Shown in pieces: positions 10,723 to 21,214 of a stretch of 64,000 bases of DNA (its first letter is position 1; each line of letters starts with the position of its first letter). The notes under the pieces are model-generated. The model was not told the origin of the DNA. It ran no database searches and saw only the letters and a program-made list of their open reading frames with translations. This DNA is from Aphanomyces cochlioides (Eukaryota > Oomycota > Saprolegniomycetes > Saprolegniales > Verrucalvaceae), in NCBI GenBank assembly GCA_019828595.1, contig JAHQRK010000001.1:3596001-3660000 (forward strand), in the 5' to 3' direction. Both the position numbers and the translations under genes were made by a program.

Positions 10723-10911
10723 TCATGCTGCATCGTTGACTAGCACGTAGCCTGAGTCGTCCGTCGGCACTCTTCGTTGGTCCATGCTCTCGTAGACGCC
10801 TGTTTCGCTCGTCCGATGCTGTCGCGTGGTTGGCTTAGTCTTGACTTTGTTCCACAGTGCATAGAGCGATGCCTTCATGCTCGAAACGGGGCGTGTCTTG
10901 TACGTTTCCAT
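10723..10911 (-). CDS. Possible small protein, 62 aa
   Basis: A short minus-strand ORF starts METYKTRPVSSMKASLYALW and ends GYVLVNDAA. It matches no family I know. Two points favour it. A CCAAT-type element (ATTGGCTGTTGAAAT on the minus strand, about 10998-11016) lies roughly 90-105 bp upstream of the ATG in the orientation seen before other genes here. It also fills the gap between the COQ3 stop and the next gene, with 27 bp to COQ3. It could instead be the last exon of a longer transcript. Confidence 0.35.
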   Translation of the reverse strand: METYKTRPVSSMKASLYALWNKVKTKPTTRQHRTSETGVYESMDQRRVPTDDSGYVLVNDAA

Positions 10912-11094
10912 TGAGGGTCGTGATGGGAATTGGAAAATGGACTAGACGCCGCTCGCGAAACGCTTGGGATTTCTATCTTTCGACGGACTCTTCAACATTT
11001 CAACAGCCAATCAAATGCCGTTATTGTGGCGTCCATTGATTTGATTGGTAAGATCCTCGAAAGACATTTCAAACATGTGAAATTAAGCAATCCT

Positions 11095-12942
11095 TCATGA
11101 ACTGTCAACAGACGCCGTGTAGTGAGCTTCAGCAGCGTGGTAGCACTGAGCGAGAGCTTCTAACTTGTGGTCGCTGTCGGCCATGGCCTTCTTCAGACGG
11201 TGGTAGAGCACATGCCGACTCCTGGCGCCGGCTGGCCACATGCTTGGCTCCATGACTGCTTGAAGTTCTTCGTACTGCTGAAGATACGCGTCTAAGCAGC
11301 GCTGAGGATGATTCAATCGGGCCCGCACGTACTGTTTGCTTCGAATTGAACTGAGACCGCGCCGTCTTCAGCTTTCAAACTAATGGAACCACTTAGAGGT
11401 TGAACTGAAGTTCCCCGCTCAACCTGATCGAGTCAAAAGTCGCGAGGGACACAAAGACAGCCGCGATGGCCGTGGTGGAGACTTGCAAGATCGTAATCGA
11501 CGATGGAATACTCGATGGAACGCAGAGGAGCACGCCTGCAGCACCGCTGTCAACCACGCGTTGGATCTACTTTATGCCGTCAGGAACTTCGTCGGTAGTT
11601 GGTTCTACCTGCATCTCAACGGAGCATTCAGAGCGCAGTTTCGCGAGGACAAACATGTTGGACTTGATGCTAGCGCCAAGTTGAGTTACCAAGCAGAGAT
11701 TGCCTGAAAAGACATGCACAGGTTGCTTGCCAAGAGGAAGCGGCGGACTCGTAGCGAGCTTGACAAACTAAGTATGACGTAAGTCCTCTCTGTCAGTGAA
11801 GGGTCATCACCTCTGCCGTCGATATCCCATCCACGGCTGCTATCGTCATGTCACCGGACGTCGCTTCAGCTAGCTCTGCTTGTTTTTCCTGCACGGTCAT
11901 CGGCACGGCAGTGATGTCCTTGTACTCTTCTTCGCATTCCCGGGTGACGATGACTCGAATTGACGTGGCTTCCGTCACAACCATCTCGGCAATGATAAGA
12001 GCTACGTAGATGGTCAGGATGAAAGATCGAGCTCTTGATTTACCTGCCGCTCGAGACACCATCACGACTGGCGTTGGAATTGTTCCCTTGTACCCAGGCG
12101 GTGACTGAATTGTTTCCACCTTCTTTCCATCGTACTGAGCCAAAATAATGCCAACGCCGCCGGCCTGACCGACAATCAGAGCTTGCTGATGCGCTGAACA
12201 TTGTGATGTGCTCTAGACCGTCTCAACTTAGATTTCATTCAAATCGCAGACTCACTTCGGCGACGACGTAGCTGCCCGTGATATTCTTCTCCATCGGCGC
12301 ACAAGCATGGATCGGATCGGCCAAAACTAACGGGTAGACGTAGCACGCTGGTCTTTCGCCAAAATCGGACGCGAGGGCGTAAAACTTTTGCGTCAACGTC
12401 GTGCCCGTGTCTTGTGCAACCTCCTGCACAAGTGAAACATGTTGAAATTTTTCAAACCAACCACAAAGTTGATCGTCAAGTCGATAATGTCCAGGATTTC
12501 AGTCGTTGATGATGTCGAGGGCACACAACGTGTCGCGTTCAATGCTCGAAATGTGAGTTTCTTTGGTAGCGTCGCGAGTCGAATCCACTCGACGACCGAG
12601 ACAAGAGGTATGCCTGTTGTAGTTCGCTCGTTCACACCCACGAGCATATCCCCAATCTGCATGAACGAGCTCTTAGGACTTTGTGGCAACGTTGAGGCAT
12701 ACCTCGACAAGTCCAGTCGCTTCAATCACACGTTCTCGGCCGTCATTGTCTTGGACAAAGGAGAGCACAGTGAGTTTCTCACTGAGCAGCATGCCAAGCG
12801 GCTCGCTTGTGTTGACCAGCACAACAAATTCCAACACCTTGCCGTCACCGCATTGCATCTCATTAGAAGATTCTGCATATCCCAAGACAAGCGCAAAGAG
12901 GACGATGACTGCCGCCGCAACGGCGCTGGATCGGGTTTGCAT
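11095..12942 (-). CDS. Secreted or endomembrane protein with PDZ-like and two PA domains, 498 aa
   Basis: Nine exons on the minus strand: 12942-12703, 12656-12465, 12423-12256, 12212-12044, 12001-11811, 11767-11609, 11566-11424, 11379-11352 and 11301-11095. Introns are 41-50 nt and the total is 499 codons. Residues 1-25 form a signal peptide (VAAAVIVLFALVLGYA). Residues ~30-130 look like a PDZ fold, with SEPLGMLLSEKL in the carboxylate-binding loop position and GDMLVGVNERTTTG later. Two protease-associated (PA) domains follow: the first contains ALIVGQAGGVGIILAQYDGKK and TPVVMVSR, the second contains QRVVDSGAAGVLLC. The C-terminal ~70 residues are helical. No protease catalytic domain is present, so the protein may be a luminal receptor or scaffold rather than an enzyme. 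The domain calls are by eye. Confidence 0.72.
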
Positions 12943-12957
12943 TGAGATGAAACGATA

Positions 12958-13031
12958 TTTAGGGGTTGAGGGGTTTACAAGTCAGGGGTTAATGATAAAG
13001 GGGTTCAGGGGTTAGGGGTTTAGGGGTTAAA
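12958..13031. repeat. Degenerate telomere-like G-rich repeat
   Basis: The plus strand holds at least five runs of GGGGTT separated by 3-15 bases, ending in GGGGTTAGGGGTTTAGGGG. The consensus resembles TTTAGGG telomere DNA with one extra G. It lies in the 95-bp gap between the coatomer alpha stop and the start of the PDZ/PA gene, both on the minus strand. Confidence 0.5.
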
Positions 13032-13037
13032 AATGAA

Positions 13038-16000
13038 TTACTTCGACACGACAAGTCCAAGAGTCTCTTCGCCAATGCGGGAAATCCCGCAGACGTCGCA
13101 AAGAGTACCTTGGAATGCAGCCTGGTAGCTCGCTGCGCAGTATGGGCAACGGACATCTCCACCAGCGCCAGTGTACAGCGGCGTGAGCGTTCGGGCGCAA
13201 ATGACAAAGCCCTTGGAGTCACTATAGTCAATCTGGTGTTCATTGCGGGCTTCCTTGTTGGCTTTCATCGCAACCTTCTTGGCGGTTTGCTGCAATTTAA
13301 TGTTGCGCTCTGTGTTGACTTCGGGGATTTCCAACAAACGTGCGCAGAAAGACGACGCTGTGATAAAGTTGTTGGCTTTGAAGGCATTTGTCATGGCGCT
13401 CTTGAGTGTCAGCACCATGTGCGAAGGCTGAAGTTTGCAGTGCGTCCAGTATGCACTCAATTCAATGTTGCGCTTGGGGTTGGCTTCAAGTGACACGTCG
13501 TTGAGTTGAGCACGGATGAGGCAGGCGAGCAAGTACTCGCGGCAAATGATGGCGAGCTCCTTGACTTGACCAGCTTGCTCCTTGGTATCCACCGACAAAA
13601 GAGGAATGGCATGCAAGATGGACCGGCAGAGCGTCGCCACGTCTTCAAACTTAGCACCAGTGAACGCTCGGTAAGCATCCTTCAGCACATTCACAAGTTG
13701 GTGGACAGAGTTGGCGATAGCAGGCTCGTTGCGTCCATCGTTGCGTTGGACCCACGTCCTCAAAGATGGCAAGTTTCCTTGCGTCGGGATGCTGGCCGAG
13801 CTACCGGCATAGATGCTCAAGAAGAGCGGTTTGAGTGGTTCAAAGTTGACCACGCCAATCTGTCGGTGCAACAATTGCATTGCAGTCTCAAACGAGCCAG
13901 CGGCAACGTGGTCAGCAGCCACTGACGATGCGCGAGTCCACTGAGTGGGCACAGGAGTACCAGCAGTCGGAGCAAGAACAAAATCGCTCGTCGAACTGGT
14001 TGATGCGTCGTGGAAATCGTCAAGACCACCAGGTTGTTCATCACCATCGCTGAAGAGTCCGTCATCTTCGTCGCCCCAAGCACCAGCATCGGCATCGGCG
14101 AGGAAGTCGTCCGATTGCTTACGAGATGTGACAGCAGCTGTTGGTGAAAGAGCTTGTTGCTGTTGTTGTTGCTCTTCGTACAGCGTCGTTCGGTTCACTT
14201 GAGCGTCCGCGGCGACGGCATGGTCGGCCATTGTTGGTTCATTTAACTCGACGAGTGGCCAGTTGTCTTGCGTGAGCTCGCTGACAGCTGACGCAGGCAA
14301 AAGAAGCGCAGCATCAGGGAGGAGTTCACGGTTTAAAAACGCTTGGAGGTCAAATGACGGGTCATGCTCCTCAAAGTGAGCTTGAAGGCGAGCAACGTGC
14401 TCATCAAGGCCGTGTGTAGCAGCAGTGAGGAGCGCCAAAGCATGTTGGCCCGCAGCTTCGAGTGCAACGACACGTTCAGGGACGTCACCCAAGTAGAGTG
14501 CGTTGTGGAAGCGGGACATGATGTCTTGGCGAAGTTCGGCGATTTTAAGCATCTTCTTAAGCTTGTCACGGTTGCCCGTGATCAAGTAGAGGAACGAGAG
14601 ACGTTCAAAGTTCTTGGTGCGTTGGTACGCCATTTCCACGACTTGGATGTTGCCTTGACGAAGAGCTTCGACGCCAAGTTGATGCCAGCAGTTCGTGTCA
14701 TCAAGTTCGTACGCAGAATTGAGCGCAACTTCCAAGTTGCCGCATGATATCGCGAGTTTGAAGCGTGTCTTCTCGTCGTTGACAAAGTGCAGAGCCACTT
14801 CTGGGTATCCCTTTTGCGTCAAGTAGGTGATGATCGCTTGGCCACACAGACGAGAATGCTTGACCATGCGCATGACAGTTGTGAATTGCTTGGCCGCGAG
14901 TGCAAGTTTGAATTCGCACTCCGTCAAGTCGATCTGGAGAATGCGCATCTTGGCATCGCGGTCCAAGCAGTAGAGCTTCGAGTCGGCAAGATGAGTCAAG
15001 TAAACCGGCACATCGAGCGTGCGAATGATACCGCTGTCGCCGTTGGGAAGTGCGTACTTGATGTGGTTTTGAGTCGTGTAGACGAACACATTGTCGCCCC
15101 ACACACCGCTCTTGACCTTGACTAGCTCTGTGATTGTGCACAAGTGCTTGAATTGCTTGTCGGCGATGAAGACCGAATGCTTGCTCAACATCGCAACGTA
15201 TTCACCAGATGCGCTCCAAATCACGTATTTCACACGGGGAGCGACCACATCAGCCAAGACACGGCGGCTGTCTGTGTCGTACATGACCATCTTGTCGTCA
15301 ATGCGCAGCAAGACACGACCAACGGTGCCACCGGGGAAGAGAGCGTCGGTGGTTCCATTGGGCGGCGTAATCTTCTTGACGATTTCATTTTGGAGATTCT
15401 TGATGACCAAGTGACGCGACTTGTCCAAGACAGCAAAACGTTGGCGAGCCACGAAGACTGCAAAGAGAGCAGTTCCTCGTGTGGAGTCCGAGACGTCGTT
15501 GTTTGTTGGCGTGTACGTGACAAGGTCATACGATCCGCCTTCAACATCGCTGCAGAGCAAGATCGTGTTGGACGAGGCATTCGGAGGGTCGAATGGGTTG
15601 AAGTGCATGTAGCGAGGGAGCTGACCAACTTGGCCACCACCAGCACGGCGAATCGTCGCAACGGGATTGTCGCTGCCCGTGGGGAAATGGTACTTGCGCA
15701 CGTATCGGTCCTTGACGTACAGGACGGCATTGTCGACAAAGTCCATGGCAGGACGTTCGCGTTCGAGCTTAAACACAATCATACCGGAATCATGGCCAGC
15801 AGCCAAGAGGTTCTGCGTTGGGTGGGCTTGAAGCATCCAGAATCGATCATTCTCGCGACGGAATGTTTGAAGACCCATGCGCTTTGCAATATCCCACACA
15901 CGAATGCTGCGATCTTCCGAGTTGGAAATGATGAGCTCATGGCGAGGGTGGAAAATGACGCACGACACATTGTTTGTGTGGCCGCGCATTGTGTCAACTT

Positions 16001-16751
16001 CCCAAGCTTTGGTGTCGTTCATACGCCACAACTTGACTTGGCGATCGTCCGAACCAGAAACAATAAGAGGAAGAGTTGGGTGGAAGCTGGCCCAGTTCAC
16101 ACCACGATCGTGTCCCTCAAGGACATACTTGACAACAGCGTCTGTGGCACCAAAAATATCTGATCCAGATCGGCCAAGATGGCTACCAGGTCCAGGGGAT
16201 GGAATCGAGTCTTCCAACGACGAGGGAGCACCTCGAACAGTCTTTTTTCGGAGACCGGTCGTATCCCACACACGCACTGTTTGATCAAGAGAGGCCGAGA
16301 CGATCAAGTCTTCCTTGGGGTGGAACGAGCAGCTCATGACGTAGTGGTTGTGGCCGGTCAAAACTGACACACATGAGCGGGATTGCCAGTTCCAAATGCG
16401 GATCGTTTGATCGTCCGAGCACGACACGATCCATGGGTATTCATGGTGGAACTGGACCGTGCGGATATAATCCAAGTGTCCAAGGAGTGTAAAGAGACAT
16501 CGGCGCAGTTTGAAATCCCACACTTTGATCTTGTAGTCGTCGCCCCCAGAGACAAAGAGCGGCTGGGTCTTGTGAAAATCCACGCTGCGGACAGGTCCAT
16601 CATGCTCGTCAAAGCGGTCAATCAACGTGCCCATGCGGTAATCCCAGAGCTGGATGACACCATTATGCAACGACGTGAGCACCCACGGACGAGACGGGTG
16701 GAAGCACAGGCCCTTCACGCGGTTGCTCTTCGACTCGAACTTGGTCAGCAT
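13038..16751 (-). CDS. COPA: Coatomer subunit alpha (alpha-COP)
   Basis: One uninterrupted 1237-aa frame, the usual length for alpha-COP. The N-terminus MLTKFESKSNRVKGLCFHP starts the first of two beta-propellers. WD repeats include GGDDYKIKVWD, SCSDDQTIRIWNW, SASLDQTVRVWDT, SGSDDRQVKLWRMND and SNSEDRSIRVWD. The alpha-solenoid follows with LGVEALRQGNIQVVEMAYQ. An acidic/polyQ linker near residues 860-930 precedes the C-terminal domain that binds epsilon-COP, which ends with zinc-ribbon-like cysteine pairs (RCPYCAASY and TLCDVCG). The protein is part of the B-subcomplex of COPI on Golgi-ER vesicles and recognises KKxx retrieval signals. Lack of introns contrasts with most neighbours. Confidence 0.97.
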   Translation of the reverse strand: MLTKFESKSNRVKGLCFHPSRPWVLTSLHNGVIQLWDYRMGTLIDRFDEHDGPVRSVDFHKTQPLFVSGGDDYKIKVWDFKLRRCLFTLLGHLDYIRTVQFHHEYPWIVSCSDDQTIRIWNWQSRSCVSVLTGHNHYVMSCSFHPKEDLIVSASLDQTVRVWDTTGLRKKTVRGAPSSLEDSIPSPGPGSHLGRSGSDIFGATDAVVKYVLEGHDRGVNWASFHPTLPLIVSGSDDRQVKLWRMNDTKAWEVDTMRGHTNNVSCVIFHPRHELIISNSEDRSIRVWDIAKRMGLQTFRRENDRFWMLQAHPTQNLLAAGHDSGMIVFKLERERPAMDFVDNAVLYVKDRYVRKYHFPTGSDNPVATIRRAGGGQVGQLPRYMHFNPFDPPNASSNTILLCSDVEGGSYDLVTYTPTNNDVSDSTRGTALFAVFVARQRFAVLDKSRHLVIKNLQNEIVKKITPPNGTTDALFPGGTVGRVLLRIDDKMVMYDTDSRRVLADVVAPRVKYVIWSASGEYVAMLSKHSVFIADKQFKHLCTITELVKVKSGVWGDNVFVYTTQNHIKYALPNGDSGIIRTLDVPVYLTHLADSKLYCLDRDAKMRILQIDLTECEFKLALAAKQFTTVMRMVKHSRLCGQAIITYLTQKGYPEVALHFVNDEKTRFKLAISCGNLEVALNSAYELDDTNCWHQLGVEALRQGNIQVVEMAYQRTKNFERLSFLYLITGNRDKLKKMLKIAELRQDIMSRFHNALYLGDVPERVVALEAAGQHALALLTAATHGLDEHVARLQAHFEEHDPSFDLQAFLNRELLPDAALLLPASAVSELTQDNWPLVELNEPTMADHAVAADAQVNRTTLYEEQQQQQQALSPTAAVTSRKQSDDFLADADAGAWGDEDDGLFSDGDEQPGGLDDFHDASTSSTSDFVLAPTAGTPVPTQWTRASSVAADHVAAGSFETAMQLLHRQIGVVNFEPLKPLFLSIYAGSSASIPTQGNLPSLRTWVQRNDGRNEPAIANSVHQLVNVLKDAYRAFTGAKFEDVATLCRSILHAIPLLSVDTKEQAGQVKELAIICREYLLACLIRAQLNDVSLEANPKRNIELSAYWTHCKLQPSHMVLTLKSAMTNAFKANNFITASSFCARLLEIPEVNTERNIKLQQTAKKVAMKANKEARNEHQIDYSDSKGFVICARTLTPLYTGAGGDVRCPYCAASYQAAFQGTLCDVCGISRIGEETLGLVVSK

Positions 16752-16890
16752 GTCTCGAAAAGTGAGGCTCGAAATCCTCGCGATGTTGATTATTTACTGG
16801 TGGCAGTCTCTGATTGGCTAATTTTTGGTTTATTCCATTTGATTGGCTGAAATTCATTTATCCGGTAATCCGGATAATATAGAATGAAAA
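16752..16890. promoter_or_regulatory. COPA upstream region with CCAAT boxes and TCCGGA elements
   Basis: Two CCAAT-type elements in plus orientation (TGATTGGCTAAT near 16811 and TTGATTGGCTGAAATT near 16841) are followed by TCCGGTAATCCGGATAA at 16861-16877. The arrangement suggests a bidirectional promoter serving COPA and a plus-strand transcript. Confidence 0.5.
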
Positions 16891-17600
16891 TGGCATATTT
16901 TCACGCGGACTCTTCGGCATGGATGCCCCAGCAGCAGCAAGATGGAGAAGAAGGAGCTGGAAGACAGCCCATGAATGGACTTTGAGGAGTCAGATCATCC
17001 GAAATGCTATCGTTGGATAATCGTCCCAGACCATCCCATCAAGAATGTTCGAATACGTCGAGTGCGAGTTGAAACTTGAGGTCTGGTCAACCCCATCACT
17101 ATTTCAGGCCGTTCCAGTTGCATCAAAATGTCGTGTGACCTTCGTTAACGGTGCGGCTTTTCCATTCTGGCACGCCGCATCTCATTCATCTCCCTCCACT
17201 CCTCTTGGCAATCTATTTGGCCGCCTTGGCTTTCGTCAAACAGACCCACAGATGATATCAATGGGCATGGGTTTCGTCATTCTCGTCAACCCTGTGAAAA
17301 GGCCAAATTCAACAAACTGCGCACATTCTGCGAGGGCGAGGGTGTGTGTGGCGCCTTGTAGACAGTGCACACCGCTGCGCTGAGTCTAATCCACCAAGAG
17401 AACGTGTGCGTTCGTTCTCTCCCTGAAGCGCGCGTATGCTGGACGAGATGCTCCCGTTGCGCAATTGATGTTGGAACGGCCGTATGGTGGCGATTGGCCA
17501 ACTGCTGATGGTAAATCTTATTCGGAACATACAGTTATCGCAATTGAGAGGTTTTTTCTTGCTGTCCCTACAGACACAACGGCAGTGGAAACGTAGTGAG
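16891..17600 (+). other. Possible plus-strand multi-exon gene, structure unresolved
   Basis: Position behind a divergent promoter and scattered coding-like stretches suggest a gene, but I could not assemble one frame. One stretch begins near 16978 with MDFEESDHPKCYRWIIVPDH. Another contains EKAKFNKLRTFCEGEG near 17300. A third reads LSLKRAYAGRDAPVAQLM near 17420-17470 and may end, after a GTAAAT...CTACAG intron, at a stop near 17599. Stops interrupt every simple joining. It could be a real gene with more introns than I can place, or a decaying one. From 17600 to 17822 I see nothing but AT-rich flank. Confidence 0.3.
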
Positions 17601-17822
17601 AGCATCAGAATATACATTTAAAGAGGTTTTTCCACTGATATTTAATTTTGGCGTTACTGCCATACAATTCCAGCCAATGGTCATGAAAAGTCAGTAGGAA
17701 GTTTGTATACGGAAAAACCTAGGGCCCAGTTCTTCTCTTTTGGGCCGAGGATCAAGGAAACGGCGCGTCGTCGAGGGAGAGATCGTTTGTAGAGAGTATA
17801 GAATTGCGAAGATAGAGGCCCA

Positions 17823-20103
17823 ATGTCGGAAGAAGAAGCGGATTGCTGCCCATTGTGCATGGAAGAGCTGGATCTCACGGACAAGACGTTTGACGCGTGT
17901 CGATGTGGATACCAAGTAGGTTTTGCGTCGACGAATCGGTCGATTCAAATTTCGATGTGTGCAGGTGTGCTTGTGGTGTTGGCATCAAATCAAGAATGAA
18001 TATAATGGGTTGTGTCCAGCATGTCGGGCGCCGTATTCAGAGCTCGCCAAGTCGAAAGGCAATGTCGATCGAGAGGAGTATGTGCCATCTAGAGAGATAT
18101 TTATTTTGATATCGTGCGATGCATAGTGTCGTGCGACGAACGAAACAGAGGAAACAAAAGGAAAAGATTGAGAAGAAATCGACTGCACCGCCCAAAGCCG
18201 CACCGATTAATCGCAAGAGTCTCGTGAATGTCCGTGTCATGCAACGAAACCTCGTCTATGTCATTGGACTACCAGTGCATTACGCAGACGAAGAAGTAAG
18301 AAAAATCCATCTTGCGGTCGTCGTTAATTTTCGTAGCTCCTGCGGTCAAAAGAATGCTTTGGGCAATATGGCCGCATTGTCAAAGCGGTTGTCAACAAGT
18401 CACATTTAAACACAGATCGAAATAACGCCACGGCCAGCGCGTACATCACATTTGCACATAAACCCGATGCACAAAATTGCATCGATCTCATTGACGGATA
18501 CGTCTTGGACGGCAGTCTACTGAGGTAAATTCATGGGACGATATTCGCGCGCTCATGGCAATTTTTAGGGCATCCTTTGGTACGACCAAGTACTGTAATT
18601 TCTTTTTGCGCAATTTGTCATGCAACAACCCCGAGTGCCTGTACCTCCATGAACTCGGCGAAACAGACGACAGCTTTACAAAAGAAGAAATGCAGACAGG
18701 TATTGTCTCGCTCGTCAGTCGTATCTCGACCCATGCATTCTCTTGCAGCGGGAAAAGGATGCTTTCGCGATATTTCGCCGTACGAAGAGCGGCGCGGTTC
18801 AAGCTTTCCACCTCTCACAGCCTCGATGATGCGCGAATCTGCCACAGAAGCCAAGCCGCAGCTGCCACGTGGCTTGGCCGTGTCATCAGACGCACAGCGA
18901 AAGGCTCAGAGCGCTGCTGCCATTTACAAACTCAAGCAACACACAGAACGCGATGACGACAGAAAACAGCCGCCGCAGCGACCACGGCCAGATGTAAATC
19001 CAACGTCGGCCTCGCCGCTTTCGAGCGCATCCACACAAGCTTCCTCCACAGCGGCGTCACCTGCAAAGGATCCGTCAAAGCCTGTTTTATATGTTGACAC
19101 AGGTTACCGAGCAGCGGGGGACCATCCACCTTTGCGTACTGACGAGCCGCTATGGAACCAACCATTTCCAAAATCACAGACCGCGTCTAGCGAGGAACCA
19201 CAACGTCCCATTGCACATGTCTTCAGTCCCTTTGGAATGGGATTTGACGGTGGCATTGGACGCGTGCAAGAGTCATCTCTTCGATCTCCACCACTTCCGG
19301 CACTTGACGTTCCTTCGGTTCAGGCGTCCACGACACACACATCCGCGTGGAGCTTTGAGCCATTGGAGCGACAACCAACGCCTCCCTCTGCGGCCTCTTC
19401 GGGCTTTGAGTTTGCCTCGGTCGATGCTGCCTTCACGCCTCGTAATGAGTCGTCGGAAGCTTTGGCGGGATTGCTTGGCGTCCAGTTGAGCACCAAGCCG
19501 CTCATTGGCAGCTCGATGCTTTCATCTGGAAGCAACTCGAAGCGAGGATCTCGTTTTAGCTTTGCGAACAAGACGGAAACGCCGCCGCATCCACCGATGG
19601 AAGACTACAATCCATTTGGCGGATTGTACCGAGCAGCGTCGCCTGAAAAGTTGTTTGACGAGCAAGCGCCTGGGTTTGGCCATTTGTCGATGCCGCCGCC
19701 ACCTCCTCCGTCGTCGTCGTCGGATTTGTCGGGACTTGCCTTCTTGCAGCAAATGCTTCCCAATGTCAAGATAAGCTACGGCCGTGAACCCACCGAGCAA
19801 CATTTGCAACGACCAGCGTACACTCAGTCGTTTGACCAGAAGAGCTCGTGGAGCAATGGCGACAGCCGTGAGGATTTGGCCGCGGATCCATTTTGGTCTC
19901 GCCCTACTTTTGACTTGGCGTCGGGTGCAGGCGCGGCCAACAACGTCGGCAGTGGCAGTGGCAGCAATGGCTACAGCTTCCAAGACCCAGCGATTGTCAC
20001 GCAAGGCGCGGCGTATGGAAGCAGCTCGTTCTACCAAGACGAAGCCAAGCCCTTCGGTCGGCCGCCGTACACAAGTCCACAGCACAACATGAGCCGAAGC
20101 TAA
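17823..20103 (+). CDS. CNOT4: CCR4-NOT E3 ubiquitin ligase subunit NOT4
   Basis: Six exons: 17823-17915, 17965-18077, 18127-18295, 18337-18524, 18569-18699 and 18749-20103; introns 41-49 nt; 682 aa. The N-terminal RING of the C4C4 type reads CCPLCMEELD, CRCGYQVCLWCW and LCPACRAPY. A basic coiled linker (RQKQKEKIEKK) leads to an RRM with NLVYVIGLP and GRIVKAVVNK. A CCCH finger follows (YCNFFLRNLSCNNPECLYLH). This RING-RRM-C3H order is specific to NOT4. The ~450-residue C-terminal tail is Ser/Pro-rich and disordered, with a PPPPPP run. NOT4 ubiquitinates nascent or ribosome-associated substrates in translational quality control. Its 3' end converges with the NTF2-like gene. Confidence 0.95.
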
Positions 20104-20220
20104 CAAGATGATACACATATACACATGGCGGAGAAGAGAGAGAGACACAGAGAGAACGACCGTGCCGATGGAAGCAGCATCCTATGTACACAAGAAGGAT
20201 GATTGCTATTAAAGATGGAG

Positions 20221-20926
20221 TTAATCGGTCTGTTTGACTTCTTCGAGTTGCAACAATTCTACGTGGGAGCAGGTCAGGACATGCGCGATCATTCGGAGAA
20301 AGACCTTGAGGCAAGGCGGCTTGTCGAGGCATGAAGGTATTGATCATGCGTGAAGTTGACTCGCCAACGACAAAGCGAAGCTTGGGATAGATGGACGGCG
20401 CGAGGGGGAAGTTTTCCAAGACGGTGCGCATGTCCCAATGATCCGTGTGGGAGACAATCTACGCATCGACGAGAAGTTGCAGCAGGAAGAACACGTTGAT
20501 GCAGTACCTTGAGATCTTGGAGTTCCAAGATGGTAAACATGCGGAAGGAGCATCCAAAGTACATTGGAAATGGCCAAAAGCGCGCCGACACGATACTAAG
20601 GAATGTGGAGACAACATGGAGAGCATCACGATACCTGTCAATTGTGAGAATCGTCGCGCCGGCAACGGATCCGCGAATGATCGTCGCGCTCATGCTGCTC
20701 AGGAACGTCGAGAGGACTCGAAATTGCGCCGCTACTTTGTCTCGGCCATGCACTGCACACAAGACAAGTCCGTGAGACGTCGCTGGTTGCAACTCGATCT
20801 ACCTTCAACGAGAGGATCGGCAAAGACAGCATCCTTGTGGTAGAGTTCGTCTACAATCGCATCGACATTGACCGTGTTGGTGTCATAGAGCGCCAAGACT
20901 TTGGTCGTGATCTGGTGCGCATTCAT
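20221..20926 (-). CDS. NTF2-like (SnoaL/DUF2358-type) protein, 173 aa
   Basis: Exons on the minus strand are 20926-20803, 20752-20635, 20595-20508, 20458-20305 and 20258-20221; introns 39-50 nt; 174 codons in frame. The start MNAHQITTKVLALYD leads to DAIVDELYHKDAVFADPLVE and VHGRDKVAAQFRVLSTF. This is the pattern of the NTF2/SnoaL-like cone fold: an N-terminal helix, then D-x-x-F-x-D-P. WPFPMYFGCSFRM and HTDHWD fit later strands. C6orf136-like DUF2358 proteins look similar. No catalytic residues can be assigned. Another 5' exon upstream of 20926 cannot be excluded, because an AG acceptor lies directly before the ATG. Confidence 0.68.
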
Positions 20927-21214
20927 CCTGCGAGAGAACGGGGGCGAGACAAGGATTATAGCATTCGGACGCTGTCACGTCCATGGAGAACTTCGATTTC
21001 GAACACTGTCCAATCCACAAGAGTCGGTTGGCGCTTCGAACTTCCGCAACCTGCGACGTGTTCCTTGTTGACGTCGTCAAGATTCCTCCTCGCGCAGTGT
21101 GTTTTTCCGCCGAGTGCCACCATCACCCCCGTCTTTGGTTGACGCAACCTGACTCATGCTCTCCTATCCTTTCGCGCCTTTGTCACATGAAACCGAGCAT
21201 GAAACTGTCATGAC

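Noticed and set aside
15144..16163. Long plus-strand open frame over COPA
   Set aside because: It lies antisense to conserved WD repeats and has no recognisable domain.
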